Shown here piece after piece: positions 18,247 through 26,169 of a stretch of DNA of 64,000 bases. The DNA is from an uncultured Bacteroidota bacterium (GTDB lineage: Bacteria > Bacteroidota > Bacteroidia > Chitinophagales > Chitinophagaceae). A program made the position numbers and the translations under genes. The DNA lies in NCBI GenBank assembly GCA_903835005.1, contig CAILLK010000160.1:1-64000 (forward strand), written 5' to 3'. Each line of letters starts with the position of its first letter. The stretch's first letter is position 1. Under the pieces are notes generated by a model. That model made no database searches. It was not told the origin of the DNA and saw nothing but the letters and a program-made list of their open reading frames with translations.

Positions 18247-19001
18247 GTTGCTTCAGGATAGGCACGTTGCAGGTACTGCATTTCAGAAAGTATGTGACCG
18301 AGATATTCTGTATGCATGCCATTATTGCTGCCGCCGTGCATATAGCCATCAGTTGGTTTTGATAATGTGGCTTCACTCAAAACTTTGGAAACATAATTAT
18401 TCCATGCATCTTTTACAGATAAGAGATCCACAGCAATGTTTTTATCCCTCAAAAGCGCATCTGCACTATTAGTTTCAAACAATTCGCCGGTATACTGCCA
18501 TAGCTCGTTTACAGCATCCTGTATGCGGTTATGACTTTCCGCGGTGCCATCGCCCAGGCGCAGCACCCAGCCGGTTGCATGGGCCATGTGATACTTTACT
18601 TCTTTTACTGTTTTTGCAGCTATGCCAGCTAATGTTTTATCATCGCTATGCTTCAGTTCTGTAAAAAAATAAAATTCATAAGCGGAGGTAAGTAATAACC
18701 TGGCCATTGTGAAAGCAAAGTCCCCGTTGGGCAACTCCATGATCAGGTGATTGTAAAAATCCCGCTCTTTTCTGCGGTAAGCCAGGTCGTCATCTGTTTT
18801 GCCGTTACCGTCCACCTGTGCTGCATAGGTCAGCAACATCTGCGCCCTGCCGGTCATATCCAGTGCAAAGTTGGTCAGTGCAAGGTCTTCTTCAAGTATT
18901 GGAGCATGGCTGCACCACTCAGAGAGTCGGTATGATTGTATTAGCGCATTATCGCCCAGACTGAGGGTATACTTATATAATGCCTGTTGTTCTTTAGTCA
19001 T
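18240..19001 (-). CDS. paaC: Phenylacetyl-CoA epoxidase, structural subunit PaaC
   Basis: PaaC is the non-catalytic ferritin-like partner of PaaA in the 1,2-phenylacetyl-CoA epoxidase. The 253 residues include YTLSLGDNALIQSYRLSEWC, LTNFALDMTGRAQML, RKERDFYNHLIMELPNGDFA and KEVKYHMAHATGWVLRLGDG, all characteristic of the subunit. It starts 4 bases after the stop of paaB and overlaps paaD, so all four paa genes here form one tight unit. Confidence 0.94.
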   Translation of the reverse strand: MTKEQQALYKYTLSLGDNALIQSYRLSEWCSHAPILEEDLALTNFALDMTGRAQMLLTYAAQVDGNGKTDDDLAYRRKERDFYNHLIMELPNGDFAFTMARLLLTSAYEFYFFTELKHSDDKTLAGIAAKTVKEVKYHMAHATGWVLRLGDGTAESHNRIQDAVNELWQYTGELFETNSADALLRDKNIAVDLLSVKDAWNNYVSKVLSEATLSKPTDGYMHGGSNNGMHTEYLGHILSEMQYLQRAYPEATW

Positions 19002-19005
19002 TGGT

Positions 19006-19296
19006 TTAAATTGCTTTTGCGCCTTCAGGCATTACATAAAAAGTTGGGTGGCGATAAACCTTATCATTGGCCGGATCAAAGAACATATCGTTGTCATCCG
19101 GGTTTGATGCCACTATGGCCGCCGTTGGAACAACCCATATACTGGTGCCTTCGCCTCTGCGGGTATATGTGTCGCGGGCATTCTGCAAAGCCATATTGCT
19201 GTCTGCTGCGTGCACACTACCCGCGTGTATATAATTCGCGCCTGATTTTGATTGTATAAAGACTTCCCAAAGAGGAAACTGAGTATCTGTTGCCAT
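19006..19296 (-). CDS. paaB: Phenylacetyl-CoA epoxidase, subunit PaaB
   Basis: This small subunit (96 residues) is required for epoxidase activity and probably bridges the PaaAC heterodimers. The sequence has FPLWEVFIQSKSGANYIHAG, then ARDTYTRRGEGTSIWVVP, the family hallmarks. It sits between paaA (10-base gap) and paaC (4-base gap). Confidence 0.93.
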   Translation of the reverse strand: MATDTQFPLWEVFIQSKSGANYIHAGSVHAADSNMALQNARDTYTRRGEGTSIWVVPTAAIVASNPDDNDMFFDPANDKVYRHPTFYVMPEGAKAI

Positions 19297-19306
19297 AATT
19301 ATCTGG

Positions 19307-20269
19307 TTAATTAAGTGATTGTTTTTCTTTTTTCTGCCGGTAAGCTTCTGCAGCTGCTCTTACCCAGGCTCCATCCTGATGCACTTTTTTATGATGGTCC
19401 ATACGTTGCTTGTTGCAGGGGCCGTTTCCATTTATTACCCTGTGAAATTCATCCCAGTTTATAGGGCCATGGTCATAATGGCCGGTGGTTTCATTCCAAT
19501 TCAGGTCATTGTCGGGTATTGTAAGGCCAATTACTTCAGCCTGCTGCACCGTCTTATCTATAAATTTCTGCCTCAGTTCATCATTGGTATGCCTTTTTAT
19601 TTTCCATTTCACAGCATCACTGCTTCGGGGCGATTCACTGTCGTGCGGCCCGAACATCATCAGCGAAGGCCACCACCAGCGGTTCATGGCATCCTGGGCC
19701 ATTTCCTGCTGGTCTTTAGTACCTTTCATCATTTTGGCCATAATTTCATACCCTTGCCGCTGATGAAAACTTTCCTCTTTGCAGATGCGCACCATAGCTC
19801 TGCTATAAGGGCCGTAAGAGGTGCGTTGCAGCGATACCTGGTTTACAATAGCTGCACCGTCAACCAGCCAGCCTATAGCCCCTATGTCGGCCCAGGTAAG
19901 GGTAGGGTAGTTAAATATGCTGGAGTATTTGGCCTTGCCCGAATGCAGCAAATCAATCATTTCATCTCTTGAAATCCCCAGTGTTTCGGCAGCGCTGTAG
20001 AGGTAAAGGCCATGCCCGCCCTCATCCTGAATTTTTGCAAGTAATATCTGTTTTGCCCTCAGGCTTGGCGCGCGGGTTATCCAGTTGCCTTCCGGTTGCA
20101 TACCTATCACCTCAGAGTGGGCATGCTGCGACATCTGGCGGATCAGGTGTTTCCTGTATCCGTCTGGCATCCTGTCCTTGGGCTCTATGGCATCACCCCT
20201 GTTTATTTTTTCTTCAAAATGCATCAGCAACTCAGCCTGTGCATTATCTGCTTTTTCTACCAATTCCAT
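19307..20269 (-). CDS. paaA: Phenylacetyl-CoA epoxidase, catalytic subunit PaaA
   Basis: PaaA holds the di-iron centre that turns phenylacetyl-CoA into the 1,2-epoxide using O2. The di-iron ligand motifs are visible as [17 protein letters not shown] and [13 protein letters not shown]. Other family blocks are [20 protein letters not shown] and [17 protein letters not shown]. At 320 residues it is full length. The epoxidase also needs the reductase PaaE, which is not in this window, nor are paaK, paaG or paaZ. The gene follows hppD by 40 bases on the same strand. Confidence 0.95.
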   Translation of the reverse strand: MELVEKADNAQAELLMHFEEKINRGDAIEPKDRMPDGYRKHLIRQMSQHAHSEVIGMQPEGNWITRAPSLRAKQILLAKIQDEGGHGLYLYSAAETLGISRDEMIDLLHSGKAKYSSIFNYPTLTWADIGAIGWLVDGAAIVNQVSLQRTSYGPYSRAMVRICKEESFHQRQGYEIMAKMMKGTKDQQEMAQDAMNRWWWPSLMMFGPHDSESPRSSDAVKWKIKRHTNDELRQKFIDKTVQQAEVIGLTIPDNDLNWNETTGHYDHGPINWDEFHRVINGNGPCNKQRMDHHKKVHQDGAWVRAAAEAYRQKKEKQSLN

Positions 20270-20309
20270 AATCTCTTTTTATTTTGCAGTTACCATTCAA
20301 CTTTTTAAC

Positions 20310-21467
20310 TTAAAGGGTACCCCTTCTGGCCTGTTCTGCTTCTATTGATTCAAACAATGCCTGGAAATTCCCTTTACCAAAAGACCTGGCACCCTTGCGC
20401 TGAATGATCTCGAAAAACAAGGTAGGCCTGTCTTCAACAGGTTTGGTAAATATCTGCAGCAGGTATCCTTCCTCATCCCGGTCTACCATTATACCCAGGC
20501 TTTTAAGTATATCCATATCCTCGGCAATAACACCTACCCGGTTCTGCACAGTATCATAATATTTGCCTGGAACATATAAGAATTCTACACCTCTTTTTTT
20601 CATTTCCGAAATTGTAAATACAATATCATCGGTAGCTACAGCAATATGCTGGCATCCGGGCCCTTCATAAAAATCCAGGTATTCTTCCACCTGCGATTTT
20701 TTCAGGCCTTTTGCTGGCTCATTGATCGGGAATTTTATTCGGCCGTTGCCATTGGTCATTACCTTACTCATTAGGGCAGTGTATTCAGTGGCAATGTCTT
20801 TATCATCAAAGGTGATCAGGTTGGCAAAGCCCATCACATCTGCATAGAAGGCAGCCCATTTATTCATAGAGCCCAGTTCTACATTGCCCACCATGTGGTC
20901 AATATATTTCAGTCCGGTTGAAGGCGGATTATAGTCCGATTCCCATTTCTCAAAGCCGGGCAGGAATATGCCCCTGTAGTTTTTCCTTTCCACAAAAATG
21001 TGTACAGTTTCGCCATAGGTACGTATACCGGCACGCACCACTTCGCCGTGTTCATCTTTTTCCACAACAGGTTCAAAATACACCTCAGCCCCTCTTGATG
21101 TTGTTTCTTCAAATGCTTTACGGGCATCATCTACCCAAAGGGCTATAACTTTTACTCCGTCGCCATGTTTTTTAATATGGTCGGCTACATGGCTTTCAGA
21201 GTTTAGCGGCGTAGTCAGTACCAGCCTTATTTTATCCTGAATCAGAACATAAGATACCTGGTCTCTTATACCGGTTTCGAGGCCTGCATAAGCCAGCGAC
21301 TGAAATCCGAACGCTGTTTTATAATAATGTGCAGCCTGCTTGGCATTGCCAACATAAAGCTCCACATAGTCGGTACCATTGATGGGCAGAAAATCCTGCG
21401 CCTTATCGAAGATCTTTTCGATCCCGTAATTGTAATTAGTTACACTCTTCAGATTTGCGGTCTCCAT
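20310..21467 (-). CDS. hppD: 4-hydroxyphenylpyruvate dioxygenase
   Basis: The enzyme converts 4-hydroxyphenylpyruvate and O2 to homogentisate and CO2 in tyrosine catabolism. It has two VOC (glyoxalase-like) domains, and the second carries the iron ligands His191 (YIDHMVGNV), His274 (CQHIAVATD) and Glu353 (FFEIIQRKG). The C terminus has RKGARSFGKGNFQALFE, a strong HPPD signature. At 385 residues the length is typical. It lies 15 bases after hmgA, whose product acts next on homogentisate. Confidence 0.96.
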   Translation of the reverse strand: METANLKSVTNYNYGIEKIFDKAQDFLPINGTDYVELYVGNAKQAAHYYKTAFGFQSLAYAGLETGIRDQVSYVLIQDKIRLVLTTPLNSESHVADHIKKHGDGVKVIALWVDDARKAFEETTSRGAEVYFEPVVEKDEHGEVVRAGIRTYGETVHIFVERKNYRGIFLPGFEKWESDYNPPSTGLKYIDHMVGNVELGSMNKWAAFYADVMGFANLITFDDKDIATEYTALMSKVMTNGNGRIKFPINEPAKGLKKSQVEEYLDFYEGPGCQHIAVATDDIVFTISEMKKRGVEFLYVPGKYYDTVQNRVGVIAEDMDILKSLGIMVDRDEEGYLLQIFTKPVEDRPTLFFEIIQRKGARSFGKGNFQALFESIEAEQARRGTL

Positions 21468-21482
21468 AAAAAATATGTTTTT

Positions 21483-22640
21483 TTATTCTGTTAGCCATGA
21501 TTTATAATAGCCATCTACTTCTATTTTCAGCGCTTCTTTAGTGATCATTACCGGGTTAAAGGGATCAATCATCACTGCCAGCTCTTTGGTTTCTTTCTGG
21601 CCAATACTGCGCTCAATGGCGCCCGGGTGCGGCCCGTGGGGTATACCACCGGGATGCAGTGTAAACTGTCCTGCTTTAATATTATTGCGGCTCATAAAGT
21701 CTCCATCTACATAGTAGAGTATTTCGTCGCTGTCTATATTGCTGTGGTGGTAGGGTGCGGGTATGGCCAGCGGATGGTAATCGTACAGCCGAGGCACAAA
21801 CGAACAAACCACAAAATTCCTGCTTTCAAAAGTCTGGTGGATGGGTGGCGGCATATGTATGCGGCCTGTAAGCGGCTCAAAATTGAAGATGGAAAACGTA
21901 TAGGGATAATGGTATCCATCCCATCCGGCTACATCAAAGGGGTGATTGGCATAAGTATAAGGGAATATCATTCCCCGCTTCTTGATGTATATATCAAAGT
22001 CGCCTTTTTCATCAAATGTCTGCAGATACGCAGGCCGTTTAATATCCCGCTCACAGAATGGTGAATGTTCAAGAAGTTGCCCGAAATCATTTCGGTAACG
22101 GCGTGGTGTGAAAATGGGATCGAATGACTCTATATATAGCAGTTTATTTTCGGCGGTGTCAAACTTAATCTGGTATACTGTACCGCGTGGAATAACTATA
22201 TAATCGCCGTAGGCAAACTTCAGCGAGCCATACATAGTATCAATTATGCCGCTGCCTTTATGCACAAACAACAGCTCATCGGCATCTGCATTTTTATAAA
22301 AATACTTTGTGGATTCTGCAGGAGCAGCTACACCAATGTGCATTGCTGCATTTACAAAAAGTGTTTTACGGCTTTTCATGTAGTCAGCTTCTGGTTTAAT
22401 GTCAAAGCCGTTAAAGCTCATGGCATTCAAGCTGTTTTCCGAGGCTATTTCCGGTTTTACGGAATAAGGGTCCCCTTTTTGCCTTACCCTTGTTGGCGGG
22501 TATACATGATAAACAAGTGATGAAAGTCCTGCGAACCCCTGGGTCCCTACAAGCTCTTCCTGGTACAAATTGCCGTTAGGCTGCCGACTGACTGTATGTC
22601 GCTTTTCGGGGATAATTCCCAAAGAATGATAAAAAGGCAT
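21483..22640 (-). CDS. hmgA: Homogentisate 1,2-dioxygenase
   Basis: The enzyme opens the ring of homogentisate to give maleylacetoacetate, the step after HppD. The protein is a double cupin of 385 residues, the shorter Bacteroidota form compared with about 440 in proteobacteria and animals. Visible family blocks are FVHKGSGIIDTMYG, DYIVIPRGTVYQIKF, HHSNIDSDEILYYVDGDF and HPGGIPHGPHPGAIE, which hold the His and Glu iron ligands. It is the first gene of a run hmgA-hppD-paaABCD-MBL with gaps of 15, 40, 10, 4, -7 and 17 bases. The genes for the later steps (maleylacetoacetate isomerase, fumarylacetoacetase) are not present in the window. Confidence 0.95.
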   Translation of the reverse strand: MPFYHSLGIIPEKRHTVSRQPNGNLYQEELVGTQGFAGLSSLVYHVYPPTRVRQKGDPYSVKPEIASENSLNAMSFNGFDIKPEADYMKSRKTLFVNAAMHIGVAAPAESTKYFYKNADADELLFVHKGSGIIDTMYGSLKFAYGDYIVIPRGTVYQIKFDTAENKLLYIESFDPIFTPRRYRNDFGQLLEHSPFCERDIKRPAYLQTFDEKGDFDIYIKKRGMIFPYTYANHPFDVAGWDGYHYPYTFSIFNFEPLTGRIHMPPPIHQTFESRNFVVCSFVPRLYDYHPLAIPAPYHHSNIDSDEILYYVDGDFMSRNNIKAGQFTLHPGGIPHGPHPGAIERSIGQKETKELAVMIDPFNPVMITKEALKIEVDGYYKSWLTE

Positions 22641-22659
22641 GGATAAATATTTGCGGCTT

Positions 22660-22667
22660 CAAACCTA
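22660..22667 (-). promoter_or_regulatory. Candidate -7 box TAGGTTTG for the hmgA operon
   Basis: On the minus strand TAGGTTTG fits TANNTTTG and ends 19 bases before the hmgA ATG. A clear TTTG at the standard -33 spacing is missing; the nearest TTTG lies 26 bases upstream. It is the best promoter candidate in the 147-base gap between the LuxR-type regulator and hmgA. Confidence 0.4.
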
Positions 22668-22787
22668 GTGTAGCAACATATATTTAAACCTGACAAAGGA
22701 CAGGGAAAAAGATGATATTGATCAGGCTAAGAAGATAAAGGAGTCTTAAGGATATTAAAGGCATAACCGGAAGCCGGATTCTTACCA

Positions 22788-23606
22788 TTAAATAATGCCA
22801 TTCATCTTGCAGATATCTATCGCCTCCCGTATATTCTGAGAGTGTGTCTTCCTTAATATGGTTTTGATATGGTTGGCTACAGTATTATCACTTATATACA
22901 ATTTCACGCCTACTTCCTTTCTTTTCGTTCCCTTGGCCAGGTGACTCAGAATCTCTTTTTCCCGGGCCGATAAAATACTATCATGCATTTCCGGAAAATA
23001 ATCTTCTGTTACTACCTTTATTAAAGAAGACACTTCTGCGTTTCTGTATATGCGCTCAATATTATGGGTGATTGATAATTCCTTTTTTATGGATGAGATA
23101 TCTATCAGCACACCGATTTCGTATAATAACTGCCTGGTTTCCGGATGCAGTATAAAACACTTTTTCATGAGGATGGTCTTATAAAGTCCGGTACTGTATT
23201 GCATTCTGAAATTATTTGAAAAGGTCATCCCTTCTGTATCCTCATGAGGCAATGATTTAATGTATTGCAGGTCTTTGGGGAATATTTGCTCATTATATAC
23301 CTTAAAATCGTTTGGGTTGACCAGATCAATAAGTTTACCCATTCCGGTTTTGCCTGTAAAATTTTCATGATGGAAGCCAAGGAGGTGAGTGATGGATGGA
23401 CTGCAGTAAATTATTTCTGATTTAATATAATCAAAGATGAAATTGCATGCTAAAATATCAGCAAGAAATGGCGGACTGTTTTTTAAATGATGGATCCATC
23501 TCAGTATTTCCAGTTCCTGTTCGAGCCGGAAAACATCATTACTGGTAATATCAGGAACATTGTTTTCTTCATGTAGTATCGCTTCAATAAAGGTTCTATG
23601 ATCCAT
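22788..23606 (-). CDS. PAS-domain LuxR-type transcriptional regulator
   Basis: Residues ~50-180 form a PAS-like sensing region (FIFDYIKSEIIYCSPSITHL, then LLYEIGVLIDISSIKK). The C-terminal ~60 residues are a GerE/LuxR helix-turn-helix: LSAREKEILSHLAKGTKRKE followed by ISDNTVANHIKTILRKT. There is no receiver domain, so the signal is probably bound by the PAS part directly. I use the ATG at 23606 over a GTG two codons upstream. The gene lies 147 bases upstream of hmgA on the same strand and is divergent from the PAS histidine kinase. Position suggests control of the aromatic operon, but that is inference. Confidence 0.85.
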   Translation of the reverse strand: MDHRTFIEAILHEENNVPDITSNDVFRLEQELEILRWIHHLKNSPPFLADILACNFIFDYIKSEIIYCSPSITHLLGFHHENFTGKTGMGKLIDLVNPNDFKVYNEQIFPKDLQYIKSLPHEDTEGMTFSNNFRMQYSTGLYKTILMKKCFILHPETRQLLYEIGVLIDISSIKKELSITHNIERIYRNAEVSSLIKVVTEDYFPEMHDSILSAREKEILSHLAKGTKRKEVGVKLYISDNTVANHIKTILRKTHSQNIREAIDICKMNGII

Positions 23607-23897
23607 ACTCACAAAGTCAGATAAAATAAAGTGAAATATTTGTAAATTAAATAGTGTGTAAAACTAATGTGCTAAAAGGCGGAAAACCTAGCTTTAGTTT
23701 CATTAATTGAGAATTTATATGTAAAATTAGGTATTTGCAATACTCTAAAAAATAGCTCTAATAGGCTATTTTTCAGCAACTATTATTCACTACCTTTATA
23801 TAATCAAATGTAATTTAAATTGATAAATGTAATTCAAATCATTACATATTGATATTAATAAACATCATGATTAATAATAAATTAAATAACCGGCATT

Positions 23898-25775
23898 GTG
23901 GATATAGATAACCAAATTGACCATGAATCGTTATATGAATCTATAATTAACCATTCAGATGATGCAATTATCAGTAAATCTCTGGATGGTATAATTTTAA
24001 GCTGGAATAACGGTGCCGAAAAAATTTTCGGGTACCAGGCTACAGAGGCAATTGGAAAACATATATCCTTTCTGATACCGCCCAACCGGCCTAATGAAGA
24101 CAATGAGATATTGCAACGAATCAGAAACGGAGAAATAATACATCATTATGAGACAGACAGGATTAGAAAAGATGGTACTGTTATTAATATTTCACTTACC
24201 GTGTCGCCAATTAAGAATAAAGATGGAGTGATTACGGGCGCATCGAAAATTGCCAGGGATATCACAGAAAATAAGTGTCGTGTCGACAGACTAGTGAACC
24301 TGGTAAAAGAAATTGCCGATTACAAATTTGCACTGGATGAAGCTTGTATTATGGCAATTACCGATCATAAAGGCATCATTAACTATGTAAATGATAACTT
24401 CTGCAAAATTTCGGGATATTCCAGAGACGAATTGTTAGGCGAAGATCACCGGCTCATTAATTCCGGATATCATAATGAGTTATTTATCCGTGATTTGTGG
24501 GTTACCATTGCCAATGGGCATATCTGGAGAGGTGAAATAAGAAACAAAGCAAAAAACGGACACTATTATTGGGTAGATACCACAATTGTGCCCTTTCTGA
24601 ATGAAAAAGGAAAGCCGTTCCGATACGTTGCTATCCGTTCGGATATTACCGACAGGAAGCTGGCAGAAGAAATGAACCAGCACGCTCAGCAGAGGTATAA
24701 GCAGGTAGTGGATAACATTCTTGATTGTCTGCTCATTACAGATGTACATGGCAAAATAATTTTTACCAACAATCAGTTTCTTGTCCTTTTTGGCATTCCT
24801 GTTTCAGCTACTGATATAACGGATATCCATAATTATATCGCGCCTGATTTTTTAGAGATACTCAATTCATTGTCAATGAAATACTCAAAGTATCCGGCTC
24901 CGGAAGCAGCTAAATTTGAGTATGAAGGAACTTTGAGCAGCGGCACTAAGTTGTGGCTTGAAGTCAGGTTTTGCAGTGTTAAGGAATTTGGTAAAATTAC
25001 CGGTCTGCAATTTGCAATCAGGGATATAACCAGGCAGCAATCAGCGGAATCAGAGCGGATAAAGGTGATAGAAGATATTGTTCAGCGCAATAAGGACCTT
25101 GAGCAGTTTTCTTACATAGTATCTCATAATCTCAGATCTCCCGTAGCAAATATTTTAGGAATTACAGATCTGATAACCCAAGGTGGCCTAAATGAAGATG
25201 AATCCAATTTCCTGATGCAGAGCCTTACGGAATCAACAAAAAAGCTGGATAGTATTATAATGGACCTTAACCATGCCACCCAGATAAAGTTATCATCCAA
25301 TGAAAACAAGGAGACAATATTTTTTTCGGAAATAGTTGATAGTATCCTGATTAGCATCAGTCAGCTTATAGAGCAAAAAGGCGTTAAATTAATCACGGAT
25401 TTCAGTATGGTTAATACCTGTTTTTCAGTAAAGAGTTATATATACAGTATATTCTATAATCTTATTACAAACAGTATCAAATACAAGAAGCAGGACCAGC
25501 AACTTATATGCGAAATAAGGAGCAGAACGAATGACAATAATATATTACTGACATTCAGGGACAATGGTATCGGAATTAACCTGGAAAAAACCGGCGATCA
25601 GATATTTGAACTATACCGCAGGTTTCATATGGGTGTAGCTGAAGGTAAGGGCCTGGGCTTGTTTATGGTTAAAACACATGTAGAATCCCTGGGAGGTAAA
25701 ATTCAGGTAATAAGTGAGGTTGATAAAGGGACTGAGTTCATTGTTGAAATGCCAATGTCTGTAATAAATACCTGA
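23898..25775 (+). CDS. Triple-PAS sensor histidine kinase (cytoplasmic)
   Basis: Three PAS domains run from about 12-130 (SLDGIILSWNNGAEKIFGY, with a PAC ending ASKIARDITE), 145-260 (ITDHKGIINYVNDNFCKISG, ending IRSDITDRK) and 270-385 (ITDVHGKIIFTNNQF). A HisKA helix follows with the phospho-acceptor His410 in SYIVSHNLRSPVANILG, then an HATPase_c domain with NLITNSIKYK, DNGIGI and GKGLGLFMVKTHVESLGG. I see no membrane segment, so it senses an intracellular signal. No receiver domain or partner response regulator is adjacent; the neighbouring LuxR-type protein lacks a receiver. The start is GTG, and only 285 bases separate it from the divergent regulator. Confidence 0.9.
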   Translation: MDIDNQIDHESLYESIINHSDDAIISKSLDGIILSWNNGAEKIFGYQATEAIGKHISFLIPPNRPNEDNEILQRIRNGEIIHHYETDRIRKDGTVINISLTVSPIKNKDGVITGASKIARDITENKCRVDRLVNLVKEIADYKFALDEACIMAITDHKGIINYVNDNFCKISGYSRDELLGEDHRLINSGYHNELFIRDLWVTIANGHIWRGEIRNKAKNGHYYWVDTTIVPFLNEKGKPFRYVAIRSDITDRKLAEEMNQHAQQRYKQVVDNILDCLLITDVHGKIIFTNNQFLVLFGIPVSATDITDIHNYIAPDFLEILNSLSMKYSKYPAPEAAKFEYEGTLSSGTKLWLEVRFCSVKEFGKITGLQFAIRDITRQQSAESERIKVIEDIVQRNKDLEQFSYIVSHNLRSPVANILGITDLITQGGLNEDESNFLMQSLTESTKKLDSIIMDLNHATQIKLSSNENKETIFFSEIVDSILISISQLIEQKGVKLITDFSMVNTCFSVKSYIYSIFYNLITNSIKYKKQDQQLICEIRSRTNDNNILLTFRDNGIGINLEKTGDQIFELYRRFHMGVAEGKGLGLFMVKTHVESLGGKIQVISEVDKGTEFIVEMPMSVINT

Positions 25776-26169
25776 AGGAATTGTTGACGCCTGAAAGAGT
25801 AAATGATCTGCAATTTTATTTGGCAGGATATGTTGATTTTCAGATTCATAACTGACGATACATTTAAGTCTTTATTTATAGATTTGAATTTATACTCAAA
25901 AAAGTAATACTGGCTGACTTTGAAAAGAGATTTGCCGCAGGTTAGAAACAATTTAATTTTATGATTGTTTTAGTGTTGGTTTGGCTGGACTATTTAATCA
26001 TTAATAATTAATTTATTTACATATGATATCAAACACAGAAAAATAATTTCGTTTTTGTATGAATAAAGCATATATTGCAATCTAAATATCCGTTATTTAT
26101 CCAGTAACGGATATTACCGGTTTAGCCGGCGATTTTTTTTAATTTTTTAATCCTTTAAAAAAGCTAAGA
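25776..26169. other. Intergenic stretch upstream of the 1,893-aa gene
   Basis: The stretch is AT-rich and holds no gene that I can recognise. It contains an 11-bp perfect inverted repeat (26085-26115) and, just after it, CCGG-TTTAG-CCGG followed by eight T, which may be a weak terminator or attenuator before the ATG at 26170. Confidence 0.5.
26085..26115. repeat. Perfect 11-bp inverted repeat upstream of the 1,893-aa gene
   Basis: AATATCCGTTA (26085-26095) and TAACGGATATT (26105-26115) are exact reverse complements with a 9-base spacer, 54 bases before the start codon. It could be an operator for a dimeric regulator or an RNA hairpin in the leader. Confidence 0.6.
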
